Positions 1 through 11,023 of a stretch of DNA of 64,000 bases are shown here, piece after piece; position 1 is the stretch's first letter; the number at the start of each line of letters is the position of its first letter. The DNA is from Isoetes taiwanensis. Lineage: Eukaryota; Streptophyta; Lycopodiopsida; Isoetales; Isoetaceae. The stretch lies in NCBI GenBank assembly GCA_021234155.1, contig JAJEKV010000061.1, positions 7,673,013 through 7,737,012 of the forward strand, in the 5' to 3' direction. The notes under the pieces were generated by a model. The model had not been told where the DNA came from and ran no database searches. It saw nothing but the letters and a program-made list of their open reading frames with translations. Both the position numbers and the translations under genes were made by a program.

Positions 1-1440
1 TTCGGTACTTCGTTCAGTTACGTATTGCCCTTGCTGGTAAAGTGCGGCAAAATGGATCCGTAACCGGAAAAGGATTGGCTACGGTAAGGCTTAGAGTGCA
101 GCTTGGCCGTGGGCGATGGCGATGCATTTGCCTCTCCGCCGGCGAAGGCCGAGACATACCAAATCTTAGAAGCCGGCGGCATGAGCGTAGAATGCACATC
201 CCCACAGGGTACTCTCCTAAGCGGCGAGAGCAGTCATCACCAGGCTGGCGGAGACGGACAGAATCAAACTGTTGGTAAAACCATTGCGATGGATCCTGCT
301 GCCGGATATTTGGCTTTGAAATAACGATTTCGCCCGATTATACGAAGATAAAAGTGAAGAAGTATTCAATAGTGGTCAGCGGCGGGATATATGACTCTGG
401 GTAATGAAGTACTGTGTCCGTATTGTTGACGTATGAATGGATTAACAGTTCAACGTCTATCTACATGAGAACGATAGAGCAGACCGTGGGGAAAGACCCT
501 GTTGACTTGACTCTAATCAGGCTTTGTGAAATGAAGGTTTTGTAAGGATAAATTAGAACCGCTCAGCGCCGTGGCTCCACTACTGCGTTATTTACGTGGG
601 GAATGACTGGGGCGGCACAATTAAGGTCAGCTATGCGGTGGAATCGAACATTGTGGTGGGGAGTTTGGTAGGCGGCACATACGGTAAAAGACGGTGTCTA
701 GATGAGAGCTCAGCGAAGGCAATCGTGTGAGCGAAGAGTACGCTCGGTGATTTTGATCTTCGATCACCGGATCTGGCGCGAAAGCATGGCCCTGTCGATC
801 CTTTAGTTATTGAATTTGAAGCTACCGAGGGTGTCGGAAAAGGGATTACCACGGGGATAGCGCTTGTATGGCGGCCAGCGTTCTGCGCGGCGTTACTTTT
901 GATCCGCCGATGTCGGCTCTTCCTATCATTGTGAAGCGAAATTCACCAAGTGTTGGATTGTTCACCCACCAATAGGGAACGGAGCTGGGTTTAGGCCGCC
1001 GTGAGGCGAGTTAGTTTTACCCTACCGATGCAGCGTGCCGCAATAGTAATCCAACTTAGATACGAGAGGAAGATTGATTCGCATACTTGGTCATGGCGGC
1101 TTGGTTGAAAGCCGGTGGCTGAAACTACCATCGCGTGGGATTATGGTAACGCCTCTAAGTCGAGAATCCATGCTAGATCTGGCGCTCTTTACCTCTCGGT
1201 TGTGACCGACTACCGTTAGGGTGCCTTGTGTGCCCCCAGAGCCCGTGTCGGGGATGCCCTCCTCGTCCCTAGAAGAGGATGAGGGGGTCTTTGTAGGATA
1301 ATTCCAAGCGGCGGGGGGAGATAGATCCTATGAGGCGACTTAAATTAAGGCGGAATCAGGCTTGGCGGAAGAGTAGCCTTGCCGCTCTGATCCGTTGAGG
1401 TTCGACCTCTTGTCTTTTTGCGATTTGTCCCTCTCTCCCT
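1..1440. other. GC-rich stretch, no identifiable gene
   Basis: No frame longer than about 80 codons and no recognisable protein motif on either strand. Stops are frequent in all frames and base composition is fairly even. It could be a decayed element or unique intergenic DNA; nothing in it supports a specific call. Confidence 0.5.
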
Positions 1441-1690
1441 AGGTATGTGGGGAGGGTTGCGTCATGGCACTTGGTCATTTATTTCTCCAAGTGCTAGGGA
1501 GGGTTGCAAGCCAACACTTCCTCCAAGCATGGCCGATCAAGTGGAGGAACCCAACACTTGGTCATTTTTTCTCCACCCGAGCTGCGTGGGGAGGGTTACT
1601 CGTGGCACTTGGTCATTTTTTCTCCCAAGTCCTAGGGAGGGTTGCAAGACACCGGCACTTAGAGGTTCCTTCTTCCAAGCCCCGCTGCAG
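1441..1690. repeat. Leader repeat at the satellite edge (cacttggtcatttt units)
   Basis: The string ttggtcattt recurs at about 1471, 1559 and 1609. Each copy is followed by a pyrimidine run with tctcc and, in two cases, by a tagggagggttgcaag string. The spacing is irregular (88 and 50 bp). It directly precedes the CCCGACTTGGTGG satellite and may be its degenerate border. Confidence 0.6.
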
Positions 1691-1694
1691 GGGA

Positions 1695-4010
1695 TTAACC
1701 GGACTTGGTGGTGTTGGGTTTGGTTAATTGGCCCCATGCCGGACTTGGTGGTGTCGTTTGGTTGGCTACGTTGGTTGGCAGCCCACCGGCTTGGTGGTGT
1801 TTGGTTTGGTTACTTGGCTCCCATGCCGGAGTTGGTGGTGTCGTGTGGTTGGCTCCGTTGGTTGGCGGCCCACCCGGCAATTGGCGTTTGTGGCTTCCGG
1901 TTAGTTGCTGCGCCCGTTGTCCGGGCTTCGGTGGTGGTTGGCTCCCCACCGATTTCGGTGGCGTTTGGCTGCCCACCGGACTTCGGTGGTGTTTGGTTGG
2001 TTGGTTTGCCCACCCGACTTGATGGCTCTGTCGGCTACCCATCCTTTGGCGGGGACTTGGATCGCCGTTGTTGTCTCCCCGACTTGGTGGTGGTCGTCTG
2101 GTCGGATCGTCGGTTTGGCTCCGACCCGACTTGGTGGTGTTGGCATGCCCATCCTGGGTGGTGTTTGGTTCGGTTGGTTGGCTGCCCACCCGACTTGGTG
2201 GTGTCAGTGTGGTCAGATCGATCTGTTTGGCTACCCACCCGACTTGGTGGTGTTTGGGCCCCACCCTTGGTGGTGGTGTTTTGCCGGCCCGACTCGGTGG
2301 TGTTTGGTTCGGTTGGTTGGCTGCCCACCCGACTTGGTGGCTCTGTCGGTTAGTTTGGCTACCCAACCGACTTGGTGGTGTTTGGCTCCCCACACGACTT
2401 GGTGGTGGTTGGCTCCCACACGACTCGGTGGTGGTTGGCTACCCATCCGACTTGGTCGGGTCTTTGGCCAGCCGTCGTTGGCTTCCCACCCGACTTGGTT
2501 GTGTTTGGGTGCCCACCCGACTTCGGTGGTGTTTGGTTCGGTTTGTTGGCTGCCCACCCGACTTGGTGGCTCTGTGGGTTTGTTTGGCTACCCAACCGAC
2601 TTGGTGGTGTTTGGCTCCCCACACGACTTGGTGGTGGTTGGCTCCCACGACTAGGTGGTGGTTGGCTACCCATCCGGCTTGGTCGGGTCTTTGGCCAGCC
2701 GTCGTTGGCTTCCCACCCGACTTGGTTCTGTTTGGCTGCCCACCCGACTTCGGTGGTGTTTGGTTCGGTTAGTTGGCTGCCCACCCGACTTGGTGGCTCG
2801 CTTCGGTTGGTTTGGCTACCCAGCCGACTTGGTGGTGTTTGGCTCCCCACCGCGACTTGGTGGTGGTTGGCTGCTCACCACGACTTGGTGGTGGTTGGCT
2901 GCTCACACGACTTGGTGGTGTTTGGCTACCCATCCAACTTGGTCGGGTCTTTGGCCCGCCGTTGTTGGCTTCCCACCCATTTGGTTCGGTTAGTTGGCTG
3001 CCCACCCGACTTGGTGGCTCTGTCGGTTAGTTTGGCTACCCAACCGACTTGGTGGTGTTTGGCCCCCCGCACGACTTGGTGGTGGTTGGCTGCCCACCCG
3101 ACTGGCTGCCCACTCGACTTGATGGCTATGTCGGCTACCCATCCGACTTGGCGAGGACTTGGATCGCCGTTGTTGTCTCCCCACCCGACTTGGTCGTGTC
3201 GTGTGGTCTAATCGATCAGCTTGGCTACCCACACGACTTGGTGGTGTTTGGCTGGGTGGTTGGCTGCCCACCCGACTGGGTGGTGTTTGGTTCGGTTAGT
3301 TGGCTGCCCACCCGACTTGGTCGTGTCGTGTGGTCGGATCGATCAGTTCTACCCACCCGAGTTGGTGGTGTTTGGCTCCCCACTCGACTTGGTGGTCGTT
3401 GGCTGCCCACCCGACTCGGTGGTGTTTGGTTCGGCTAGTTGGCTGCCCACTCGACTTGGTGGCTCTGTCGGTTAGTTTGGCTCCCCATTTGACTTGGTGG
3501 TGGTTGGCTGCCCACCCGACTCGGTGGTGTTTGGCTGCCCACCCGACTCGGTGGTGTTTGGTTCGGTTAGTTGGCTGCCCACACGACTTGGATCGTCCTC
3601 CTTGGTCTCTCAACCCGACTTGGTGGTGTTTGGCTCCGATAGTCGGCTACCCATCCGAGTGGGTGGTTGGGTGCCCACCCGACTCGGCGGTGTTTGGTTC
3701 GGTTAGTTGGCTGCCCACCCGACTTGGATCGTCCTCCTTGGTCTCTCAACCGACTTGGTGACCTTTGGCTCCGCTAGTCGGCTGCCCAACCGACTGGGTG
3801 GTGTCGTGTGCTTGGCTCTATGACATGGCTACCCACCCGAACTGGTGGTGTCGTGGATCGCCCCCACCCAACTTGGTCGTGTGTTTGGCTCGGCCGTCGT
3901 TGCCTCCACACGGACTTGGTGGTGGTTGCCCCCATGCTGGACTTCGGTGGTGTCCTGGGATCGCCGTTGTTATTAGCTCTGCCCGACTTGGCGGCTTCCA
4001 TCTCGGTTAG
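1695..4010. repeat. GC-rich satellite: 27-30 bp units in a higher-order array
   Basis: Dozens of units have the core cccgacttggtggtg followed by tttggctgcccac or a close variant, repeating about every 27-30 bp. A higher-order pattern is visible. The marker ggctctgtcggtt, or a variant, occurs at 2339, 2568, 2795 and 3016, spaced 229, 227 and 221 bp, with the intervening unit variants in the same order. An 87-bp super-unit is seen near 1734/1821. The near-multiple-of-3 period and scarcity of stops leave long frames open on both strands: Trp/Pro/Leu/Val-rich on + (up to 311 codons) and Pro/Ser/Gln/His-rich on -. These frames have no initiation context and no domain, so I treat them as by-products of the repeat and not as genes. 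Confidence 0.93.
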
Positions 4011-4229
4011 TTGGCTCCCCCGCCCAAGTTGGTGGCATCCCGGTTGCATTCTCTTTGGCTGGTCGTTTTGGATTGTCCTCCTTGGGCCCGAGTCCAGTTT
4101 TCGCACCAATCCCGCCTCGGCACCTCCTCTGGCGTACCTGCCAATGGCGGGTGGCCTGACATGTTTTACAGTCTTTGGTCGCGTCGACCGGTTTCCATGT
4201 GGTTTGCCCCCACGGTCCTCGTTCATGGC

Positions 4230-5330
4230 GCTATGACCACGGGAGCCACCTTTGCCGCCCCCAAGCCGGAGTTGGCGGCCTCTCCCCGTGCCAAGTCTTG
4301 GAGAGCAGGGGCCTACCACCATTATCCACGGGTGTTGGATGACATGGGAGATGGTTACAGCGCGTCGTGACGCGCCCTTTCGCGAGCGTCCGACCCGCAT
4401 CGCCCACGCATAAGGCCGCCGCGGGGCGGCGCTGGTAGATCGCGGCGGCCTTTACGAGCGTCTTTTCGCGCTTCTGGCTGATGGGCCAGGCGACCTGCCA
4501 CATCACTACGGATCTTGGAGACATTCCGATATGGTTTCCTTGTCATATCCCGCATTTGCCCGCGCAAGATCGCGTCTTACGGTGCATGACCGCCCGTAGC
4601 CTCCGTCCGCCGCCTCAAGCCCGAGTTGGCGGCCTCCTCTTCGCCCGCGATAAAGGCGGCCTGACACATCAGCATGAGTCTTCAAGACATGGGAAGATGG
4701 TTACCCGCACCCCGAACACGCCCTTTCCACGTGCGAACCGCCACGGCCAAGCAGGACCCGCCGCGAGCCACACTTGGTAGATGCGGCCCTTTTACCTTCT
4801 TCTTCGCATTGTGGCTGATCCGGGAGGCCTGCCACATCACCACCGCGATGGCATTAGATATGGTTTCCATGTCATATCCCGCATATGCCAGCGCGAATCG
4901 TGTTTGTGGCTCATGACGCGGGAAGCCATCGTTGCCGCCTCAAGCCCGACTTGGCGGTCTCATCGTGCGACACGGCGATAACTGGCGGCCTGCCACATCA
5001 GCAGTGACCTTTTACGACAAGGGGAGATGGTTGGCGTGTCGGCAACACGCAATTCCACGCGACGGACCCGCACCCGACCAAGCAAGGCCGCACGGGCGGC
5101 ACATGGTGAATCGCGGCCGGTCTTTCTGCCTCTTCTCGTCTTGAGGCTGATAAGGGCGGCCTTCCGTGATGACTTCGGACCTTGGAGGACATTGCTTTCG
5201 TCTGGTTTTGTCTAGGCTCCCGCATTTTTCGCCCGGCTCGCTTTTTCGGCATATGACCGCCCAGCCAACATTGCCGCCCTAAAGCCTAAGTTGGCGGCCT
5301 CCTCCGATGCCCACCGGATGATAATGGGTG
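4230..5330. repeat. ~340-bp tandem repeat, four diverged units
   Basis: The string caagcccgagttggcggcctc, with variants, recurs with its gttggcgg core at about 4271, 4625, 4950 and 5290, so the units are 354, 325 and 340 bp. Between cores the units share a cctgccacatca/gacatgggagatggttac block, a gatatggtttcc..gtcatatcccgca block and a gcatgaccgc block. Units are diverged with indels. The core resembles the CCCGACTTGGTGG core of the adjacent short satellite, which suggests common descent. Confidence 0.8.
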
Positions 5331-5690
5331 CCGACGCACATCAGCATGGGTCTTTGGACAGCGTGCGACATAGTTTCCACGTCAGCAATGCGCCCTTGCC
5401 TAGCCGGACGCCGGGGCGTCTCTGGAAACCCGTCAGCGCGCGCTTCGCTGATAGCGGGGTACTTGGCTGATAGCGGGGGACTGACCGCGTCATCACGGGT
5501 CTTGGACAGCGTGCCAAGCTGGTTTCCACGTCGACAATGCGCCCTTACCCAGCGCCCGGACGGAAGCGTGAAAGCAGCGTCAGCGTCAGCTTCCGGCTGA
5601 TAGCGGGGGTACTTGGCTATGCGGGGGCCTGACCGTCGGCGGGCCTTAGACGGCTGGCCGAGATGGTTTCCACGTCAGCAATCAACAATA
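5330..5690. repeat. ~150-bp tandem repeat, three units
   Basis: A block reading gtctttggacagcgtg .. tttccacgtcagcaatgcgccc occurs near 5349, 5499 and (as gccttagacggctgg) 5643. Each of the first two is followed by a gctgatagcggg string. The block resembles part of the preceding ~340-bp unit (catcagcatgagtcttcaagacatg), so it is probably a shortened derivative. The array ends abruptly at about 5690, where AT-rich sequence begins. Confidence 0.75.
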
Positions 5691-6050
5691 TCTTGTGTTT
5701 TAGCAGACACCAGTTTTTGTTCTGTCAATACTATAGCGAGCATATCTACTTGCTATGCCCTTGCTAATTATGTAGAACATCAAATTTTCCTCTCTGCTTC
5801 ATGCCAAATAAAGTGGTGTTGATTTTCTATGTGCTTTGTTGTCGATGACATGTCGGATTTCCATTCATAGCTACTCCGCTTTTGTTGTCACAATACAAGG
5901 GCATGGCATTTGTACATGCATTACCAAGTTCTGCTAGCATTCTCTGTAACCAAATAATTTCAGATGCTGCCAGAGAAACTGCCATATACTCTGCCTCTGC
6001 ACTTGATTTGGCTACACATTCTTGCTTTTTCTCAAAATATAAGGGCATTC
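5690..6050 (-). pseudogene. Ty1/copia RNase H domain fragment
   Basis: Read on the minus strand, the frame holds the conserved end of copia polyproteins: a Lys-Lys-Gln-x-C-V-A-K-S-S-A-E-A-E-Y-M-A block, then an E-x-x-W-L-Q block and an L-Y-C-D-N-K-S block, which are RNase H signatures including catalytic acidic residues. Beyond N-P-T-C-H the frame is broken. Upstream it ends at an A-rich tract (plus-strand T-run 6063-6073). No reverse transcriptase, integrase or LTR is attached, so this is an isolated remnant. It abuts the tandem-repeat block. Confidence 0.85.
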
Positions 6051-6179
6051 TTTTATTTTCTCTTTTTTTTTTTAATTGAAAGTGGTAATTCCTGTCATCC
6101 CTCTTAGGAAGATTGTCCTCGAAGCATAAATGGTGGGTATAAGGCATGTTTATGTCTACCACATAAATATACAGTTATC

Positions 6180-7380
6180 TCAGAGAAACAGTAAGCACCT
6201 TACAATTTTTCTAAGCAAAGTGATTGGCCATTCCTTATTAATTTAGTTATTGACGTGAAAGTTTGAAAGGCCATTTTTGCTATTTTTTTTTTCTAATACA
6301 TGCCTAAACTCAAATGCGATCCCTTCTTCAACTTTTTAGTGCTTCAAGTGGTCAAATTTAGGCAAACAACAAATTTATATGTAAAACTAATGACTCAAGT
6401 TATATATTGATAGACCCAAAAGAGAAGATTTTTTGCCATTAGGGTTCAAATTACTTATTTACCAAAAATCATTATCATTTATGATAGATTATTATTAATA
6501 CATTTTGTAAGTAAGTATAGGCTCTGATAAAAATCCTCAAGGATATACGACTATAGGTTTTTGCTAAAACAGGCGATTTAGGGCCAAATGGCCCTCAGCT
6601 AAAATTGTTGACTTACATGTCCAAAACAAAGTGTAAAAGTTGTTCTCCTTCACACGATGTCGTTAGGATCCGAAATTATCCAAGACAGGTGATCCATGTT
6701 GTCGTTGGGGTCCCAAACCCTCCAAGTTCAATGATTCATGCCGTCATTGCCCTCCAGAACCCTTAAAGTCCAATGCTCCGCTATCTCTTGACCTGGAACT
6801 ATAATTAAGTATTGAGAATGTGCACCTTTAACGTACTGCAAATCAAAGAACTGTCTGGTGCCTAGTGGATATATTTGTCTGTTGAAACCTCCTTCCATAA
6901 AGTCTAGTCCTATCGTATTCAGAAGCTTTTAGCGAGGAATGGAATGGACAATATGATCATGAACTACAAGGTCAGCTATTGAAGTCTTGCATTCTGAGGT
7001 GATGAAGGGATATTATCATTGGAGCCTTTTTCTGCTTCTTTCCCCGTCTGTCTGGGGGATGCAACCATACGTAAGAGTTTCCATTTCATATAGCTCAATG
7101 CATTTTTGATTGGTTGTCCCAGATTGGAAAAGCTTTTTCTTCACTAAGTTGTGACTCCAATTTACTCATTCCTATTCACTCCTCTAATTAAGGGTGTCGT
7201 AGAAGGGATAGGTTTCGGAATTACGATCAAATCCGACTTCAGACAAGACATGTCATATAATTGTTGTCATGGTAAATATTGGTTTGTTGGATAAGAATCA
7301 TTACCCAAGCACAGATATTATATTTTATATGCTTGCTATTGTATATTATATGGAGTTACCACCTTGTTGTCAAACCCCTG
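6180..7380. other. AT-rich intergenic sequence
   Basis: No coding frame of note on either strand and no clear repeat structure. The right end may include the start of the LTR whose 3' end is recognisable at 7628; tgttggataagaatca at 7285 is one possible LTR start, without proof. Confidence 0.4.
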
Positions 7381-7388
7381 TGTCTTCT

Positions 7389-7628
7389 TCAGAGATCTAG
7401 ATTCTTTAATACATAAAATAGTAAGTAATTAATTGATTGGTGAAGTGTCTCTATGCATATATAAACTCTGTAAATAACGAGAGTAGATCTCATGCCCGGT
7501 AGTTGCCTGTTACACATCTCACTAACGCTGCTACTTTGTTTGGGTTGGATGTTGCAGATGGTTGATATTACAGCATCCTTCTCATCCACGTGGTTTCACC
7601 CCATGTGTATGGGCTCGAATGTTTTTCA
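7389..7628 (+). repeat. LTR 3' portion (copia-like), 5' limit uncertain
   Basis: A TATA-like box (tatataaa, 7458-7465) is followed by ctctgtaaataacgag, a layout typical of plant copia LTR promoters. The sequence then runs to a terminal CA at 7627-7628. One base later comes a good match to the initiator-Met tRNA primer-binding site. The 5' limit is not defined. No partner LTR or gag-pol follows, so this is a fragment. Confidence 0.5.
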
Positions 7629-7629
7629 C

Positions 7630-7640
7630 TGGTATCAGAG
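7630..7640 (+). other. Primer-binding site for tRNA-iMet
   Basis: The string tggtatcagag is the classical primer-binding site complementary to the 3' end of plant initiator-Met tRNA. It lies just inside an LTR end, as expected for a 5' LTR on the + strand. The same motif primes the copia element at 52 kb on the other strand. Confidence 0.65.
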
Positions 7641-8320
7641 TCATATGATCTTATACTTGCATCTGCATGCCTAGTGGAGCTCCTTGTGGAATTGGGAAAA
7701 GCTAACCAAAATGGGGGTATACAGCCCAAATTTTGCCATATTTGACAAAGTAAAAATACCTAGAATTGACTCTGTCGAAATGGCCAAAATAGCTTAGAAG
7801 AATCGAAAATATAATTTTCGACCAAAAATGCAGAAATTCCCCGACCGAAAACTCGAGTAGGTATAATTTTTATAATTATTTTTTAAACTGCAGTATTTAG
7901 CTGTTTTTCGGTTGGACTTGAGGCAATTGTAATAGTTATTGTTTGAATGTATTTGTTCGAGGGGAAAAATAGGAATTTTGGGAAGTGCCAAAACTTTTGA
8001 ACCGATGAATAAGCCAGGTTGGATTTTTTAGATTAAATTCTAAAAATCTAGTATTGCCATGTTTGCCGATTCGACTTAAACTGATTGTACCTTGCTATAG
8101 ATCTGTTCATACGCTTTAAGAAAGGAAGGAAGGAAGGAAAAAAAATTTAACGTAGACGAGTGTCATTTGATGACTTGTTCCTCAAGCAACTAAACAAGGG
8201 CAAATACGCCTAAGCGTGAGGGCAAAAAGGATTCGTAGCTCTTTGTCAAACTGTGAACTGGCCAATGTTCGATTTTTAACTCTTTATTTACAGAATCTAG
8301 TATTAACTGTTTGTTGGTAG
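7641..8320. other. AT-rich sequence without identifiable gene
   Basis: It follows the primer-binding site but shows no gag-like frame. It contains a short (GGAA)n microsatellite near 8125-8142. No other feature is seen. Confidence 0.4.
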
Positions 8321-8323
8321 GAC

Positions 8324-8331
8324 TATAAATA
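8324..8331 (+). promoter_or_regulatory. TATA box upstream of the 77-aa candidate gene
   Basis: The string tataaata lies 118 bp upstream of an ATG in good plant context. The sequence between is pyrimidine- and C-rich (ctccctccaccaccattcc), as in plant 5' leaders. This supports a real transcription unit but is sequence-only evidence. Confidence 0.45.
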
Positions 8332-8441
8332 GGGTTTTTCATTTCATTCATTTGCAACTGCCTTTTTTATTTAACTTCTTCGTGCTCTGGCGACCTTGCA
8401 ACTCCCTCCACCACCATTCCCATCATCTAAGCGCCATAGCC

Positions 8442-8675
8442 ATGGCTAGGACTGAGCAAATAGAATACAAGATAGAGACCATGACCGGCATTTATGCTGG
8501 GCTAGCAAAAACTTTAGAAGAGAGAGGTCGAAACTTGGATAGATGGCTGGACAAAGTTGTGTTTAGATTCATCAATGGCACCAGTTGTTTCATAGAGTGC
8601 TCTGATGTTCAACCTGATCGAATCGGGCGATACAAATATTTGAACTTTCTACTTCGGTTAAAAACATCATATTAG
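8442..8675 (+). CDS. Small unidentified protein, 77 aa
   Basis: I chose the ATG at 8442 because its context (gccatggct) matches the plant consensus and it follows a TATA box and a C-rich leader. An in-frame upstream ATG at 8352 would add 30 less plausible residues. The product begins M-A-R-T-E-Q-I-E-Y-K and has a charged first half (K-T-L-E-E-R-G-R-N-L-D-R-W-L-D-K) that could be helical, then F-I-N-G-T-S-C-F-I-E-C-S. No signal peptide, membrane span or known domain is recognised. It could be the first exon of a longer gene whose splice site I cannot place, or a decayed fragment. Confidence 0.35.
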   Translation: MARTEQIEYKIETMTGIYAGLAKTLEERGRNLDRWLDKVVFRFINGTSCFIECSDVQPDRIGRYKYLNFLLRLKTSY

Positions 8676-8789
8676 GACTCTATCCAATAGGGTGGTAGCA
8701 ATTCATTTATGGTAGACCTCATTGAAGAAATTAAGCAATTCATATATGTAAAGCCCGGTTGTCATGAATTTTCTAAAAGAATAAGAATA

Positions 8790-9035
8790 AGAATAAGAAT
8801 GATTTTTTATCGTCCACTGAGACCAATCGGCCTATGGGAACCAGAAGGAGCGCAGCAAACTTATTACTGTCCGGGTTAAAAAACCCCTGCCCCGAAGGGT
8901 TTTCGAGGGAAAAACCATGGCAGTAATAAGAGTGCTGTCAAACTGTACAAGTATACATCATCATGAAATAAATGTATATATACATGTCAAGTGTGTGGCC
9001 CGAGGACATAGCTGATCTAGAAGAATACTAAAGGT
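8790..9035 (-). repeat. LTR-like dispersed repeat, copy A
   Basis: It shares ordered blocks with 41,773-41,960: atcggcctatggga, ttattactgtccgg (ttattattgtccgg in B), gttaaaaaaccc (attaaaaaaccc in B) and cgaggacatagctga. Read on the minus strand it contains catggtttttccctcg followed by aaaaccc, a phrase common in plant copia LTRs. A 10-bp inverted pair, cttattactg and cagtaataag, brackets this core. A short AATAAG microsatellite precedes it (8778-8800). Probably a solo LTR or LTR fragment. Confidence 0.6.
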
Positions 9036-11000
9036 TTTATGTCCAAAAAGTATGTATCCTTGTTGGAACTTGGTTTCTCTAAGATCTAGATTGAGGAAGA
9101 ATGTTGGTCTTGGTCTTTGAGAAATCTAAGTTGAGGAAGAAGGTGTTGGCAATGGATGACCAAAACTTGAGTCCGCAATTGATGGCATTCCCTTTTTGTT
9201 CATTTTTTAAGCTGTAAGATGACATTTTACTATGTGATTACCCCATGCATACTTAAAATTGATGTGTGATATCACATAATGTATATAATTTCTTTGAATA
9301 TAAATATATCTTCTAAAGCAAAAAGGGTTCAAAATATAACTAATGCTAGGTGTCCGGTTTTTTGGACAGTGTTCATCGACAAGGTTGCTTAATCGTTCTT
9401 GCTTGTTGATCAACAAGGTTGCTTAATTGTTCCTGCTTGTTTTTGGGACATATTCGTATGGAAAAGGAATGAAGCTTATGCCTAAGCCAGAATGATGGAA
9501 GCAGGCTTGCACATAATCGATCGAAGATTTGGCCTTTGGTAAGGGTGGGCTTTTGTTGGCTGATAACCCAACTTTTATTTCTGATACCAACCGTGGCTTT
9601 TTGCTTTTCCTCAAGTCGTGCTACTACATTTGGAACATTTAATCATGTTATTTGGCAGAGATTTAACACTTGCATTGCAGAAAAGCTTAAGAAGCGGATT
9701 AGAAGATATCATGCAATTTAACAACAGGTATGAACACTACATAAGTACCATTCTATATAAAGTCTTTCATTCTTCGTAATGAACTTTAGAACACTATGAT
9801 TTTCTTTTACAACTGTATCATTGGTTCCATGAATTAACCTTTCTTCAAGGAAAAATAGGTCAGGAATTTGGCAGTGCACACTTCCAAGTGAGTTTCCCCC
9901 AACAACTTTTCCTATGGAAAGATTCTATGAGCATGCCCATTCTTTCTTCTACCTTGAGCAACCCATGTGTGTGTCTGTCTTGTGTCTGTCCCATCACAAG
10001 GAGCACAGAAATGAGCTTAAGCATATACTGCATGAAATAATTCCTGTATGCAATTACAAATATCATCTTTTCTGCACCACTTACTCATCCATGATGTCAT
10101 CCCCATTCCACCACTGGGAGATGAGGATATCCGCCCTCTGGTGGGGGTCTCAAGGATGGTGGAAGGTCGCTTTCTGCAATCATTGTCGTAAAACGTTCCG
10201 TGGCTGAAAATTGGCCTGCGGGAACACAATAATTCATAAAACAAATTTCGACAACAGGACCGTGGACAAAAGAGACTTAGGCAGTAATACTTATAACCTC
10301 CTAAACATGTTCCCTATGAAAACACCTCTTATTAGTTTTGTTATCCCTACACCTAGACAAATTGCCTGCTTCATTGTGCATGAATCAGATTCTCATTCAA
10401 TGCAGACACGTAAGCTTAACATCTGTTAAGCATATTATTTCCAGATTATTGTGTGCTTCAGCACCCACCCAGCTCATCATCAATATTTCCAGCATGAATG
10501 CAGCAACACTACAATAGAACCAAGACGTAAAACTAACAGAAATCAAGCTCGGACATAATTTAAAGAAAAAGAAAGTGCAGTATAGATGGATTACCAGATG
10601 TAAAATTCCCTGTCTTGGATAACTTTGGTCTCATCATAGATGTCGCTGGCCAGTAGACATGTCCACTACCGGCACCAGCACCTGCACCTATTGTGAGTGA
10701 CAGCCCTACATGTCATTAAAACTCCAGAAGACTTAGATGCTTACCAGCTTCATGTGGCAATTGTCCTGGATGTATGTATTTGCAACTAAACCCATATTGG
10801 CATGCTCCCTGTCACGTCCTAACAATCAGTTGAAAAACTCGAAATGTTGTCCGTACTACAAATCTAATATCTTGATTGCTTTACTTTCTAGATTTTGGCA
10901 TCATAATGAGAGGCTGCAAATCTATAAGGGATACCGTTCTCATATACTGTGAACAAACTCCTCTGTTAAAGTCTGTAACAGAGAATTGTGACGGATCTGG
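9036..11000. other. Unassigned sequence with short frames
   Basis: Frames of 60-97 codons occur on both strands, none with a recognisable domain or convincing start. The longest is a 97-codon frame at 9914-10207 (+) that overlaps antisense frames. The string ctgatacca at 9581 resembles a minus-strand primer-binding site but no LTR end adjoins it. No gene can be supported. Confidence 0.4.
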
Positions 11001-11023
11001 AACAACGCAAAGACAAACAAAAT

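Noticed and set aside
1418-3211. Long + and - strand frames (232-311 codons) as protein genes
   Set aside because: They arise from a stop-poor tandem repeat, are open on both strands, show no start context or domain, and break whenever the unit length departs from a multiple of three.
9581-9589. ctgatacca as a minus-strand primer-binding site
   Set aside because: No LTR end (TG start on +) adjoins it and no copia sequence lies beside it.
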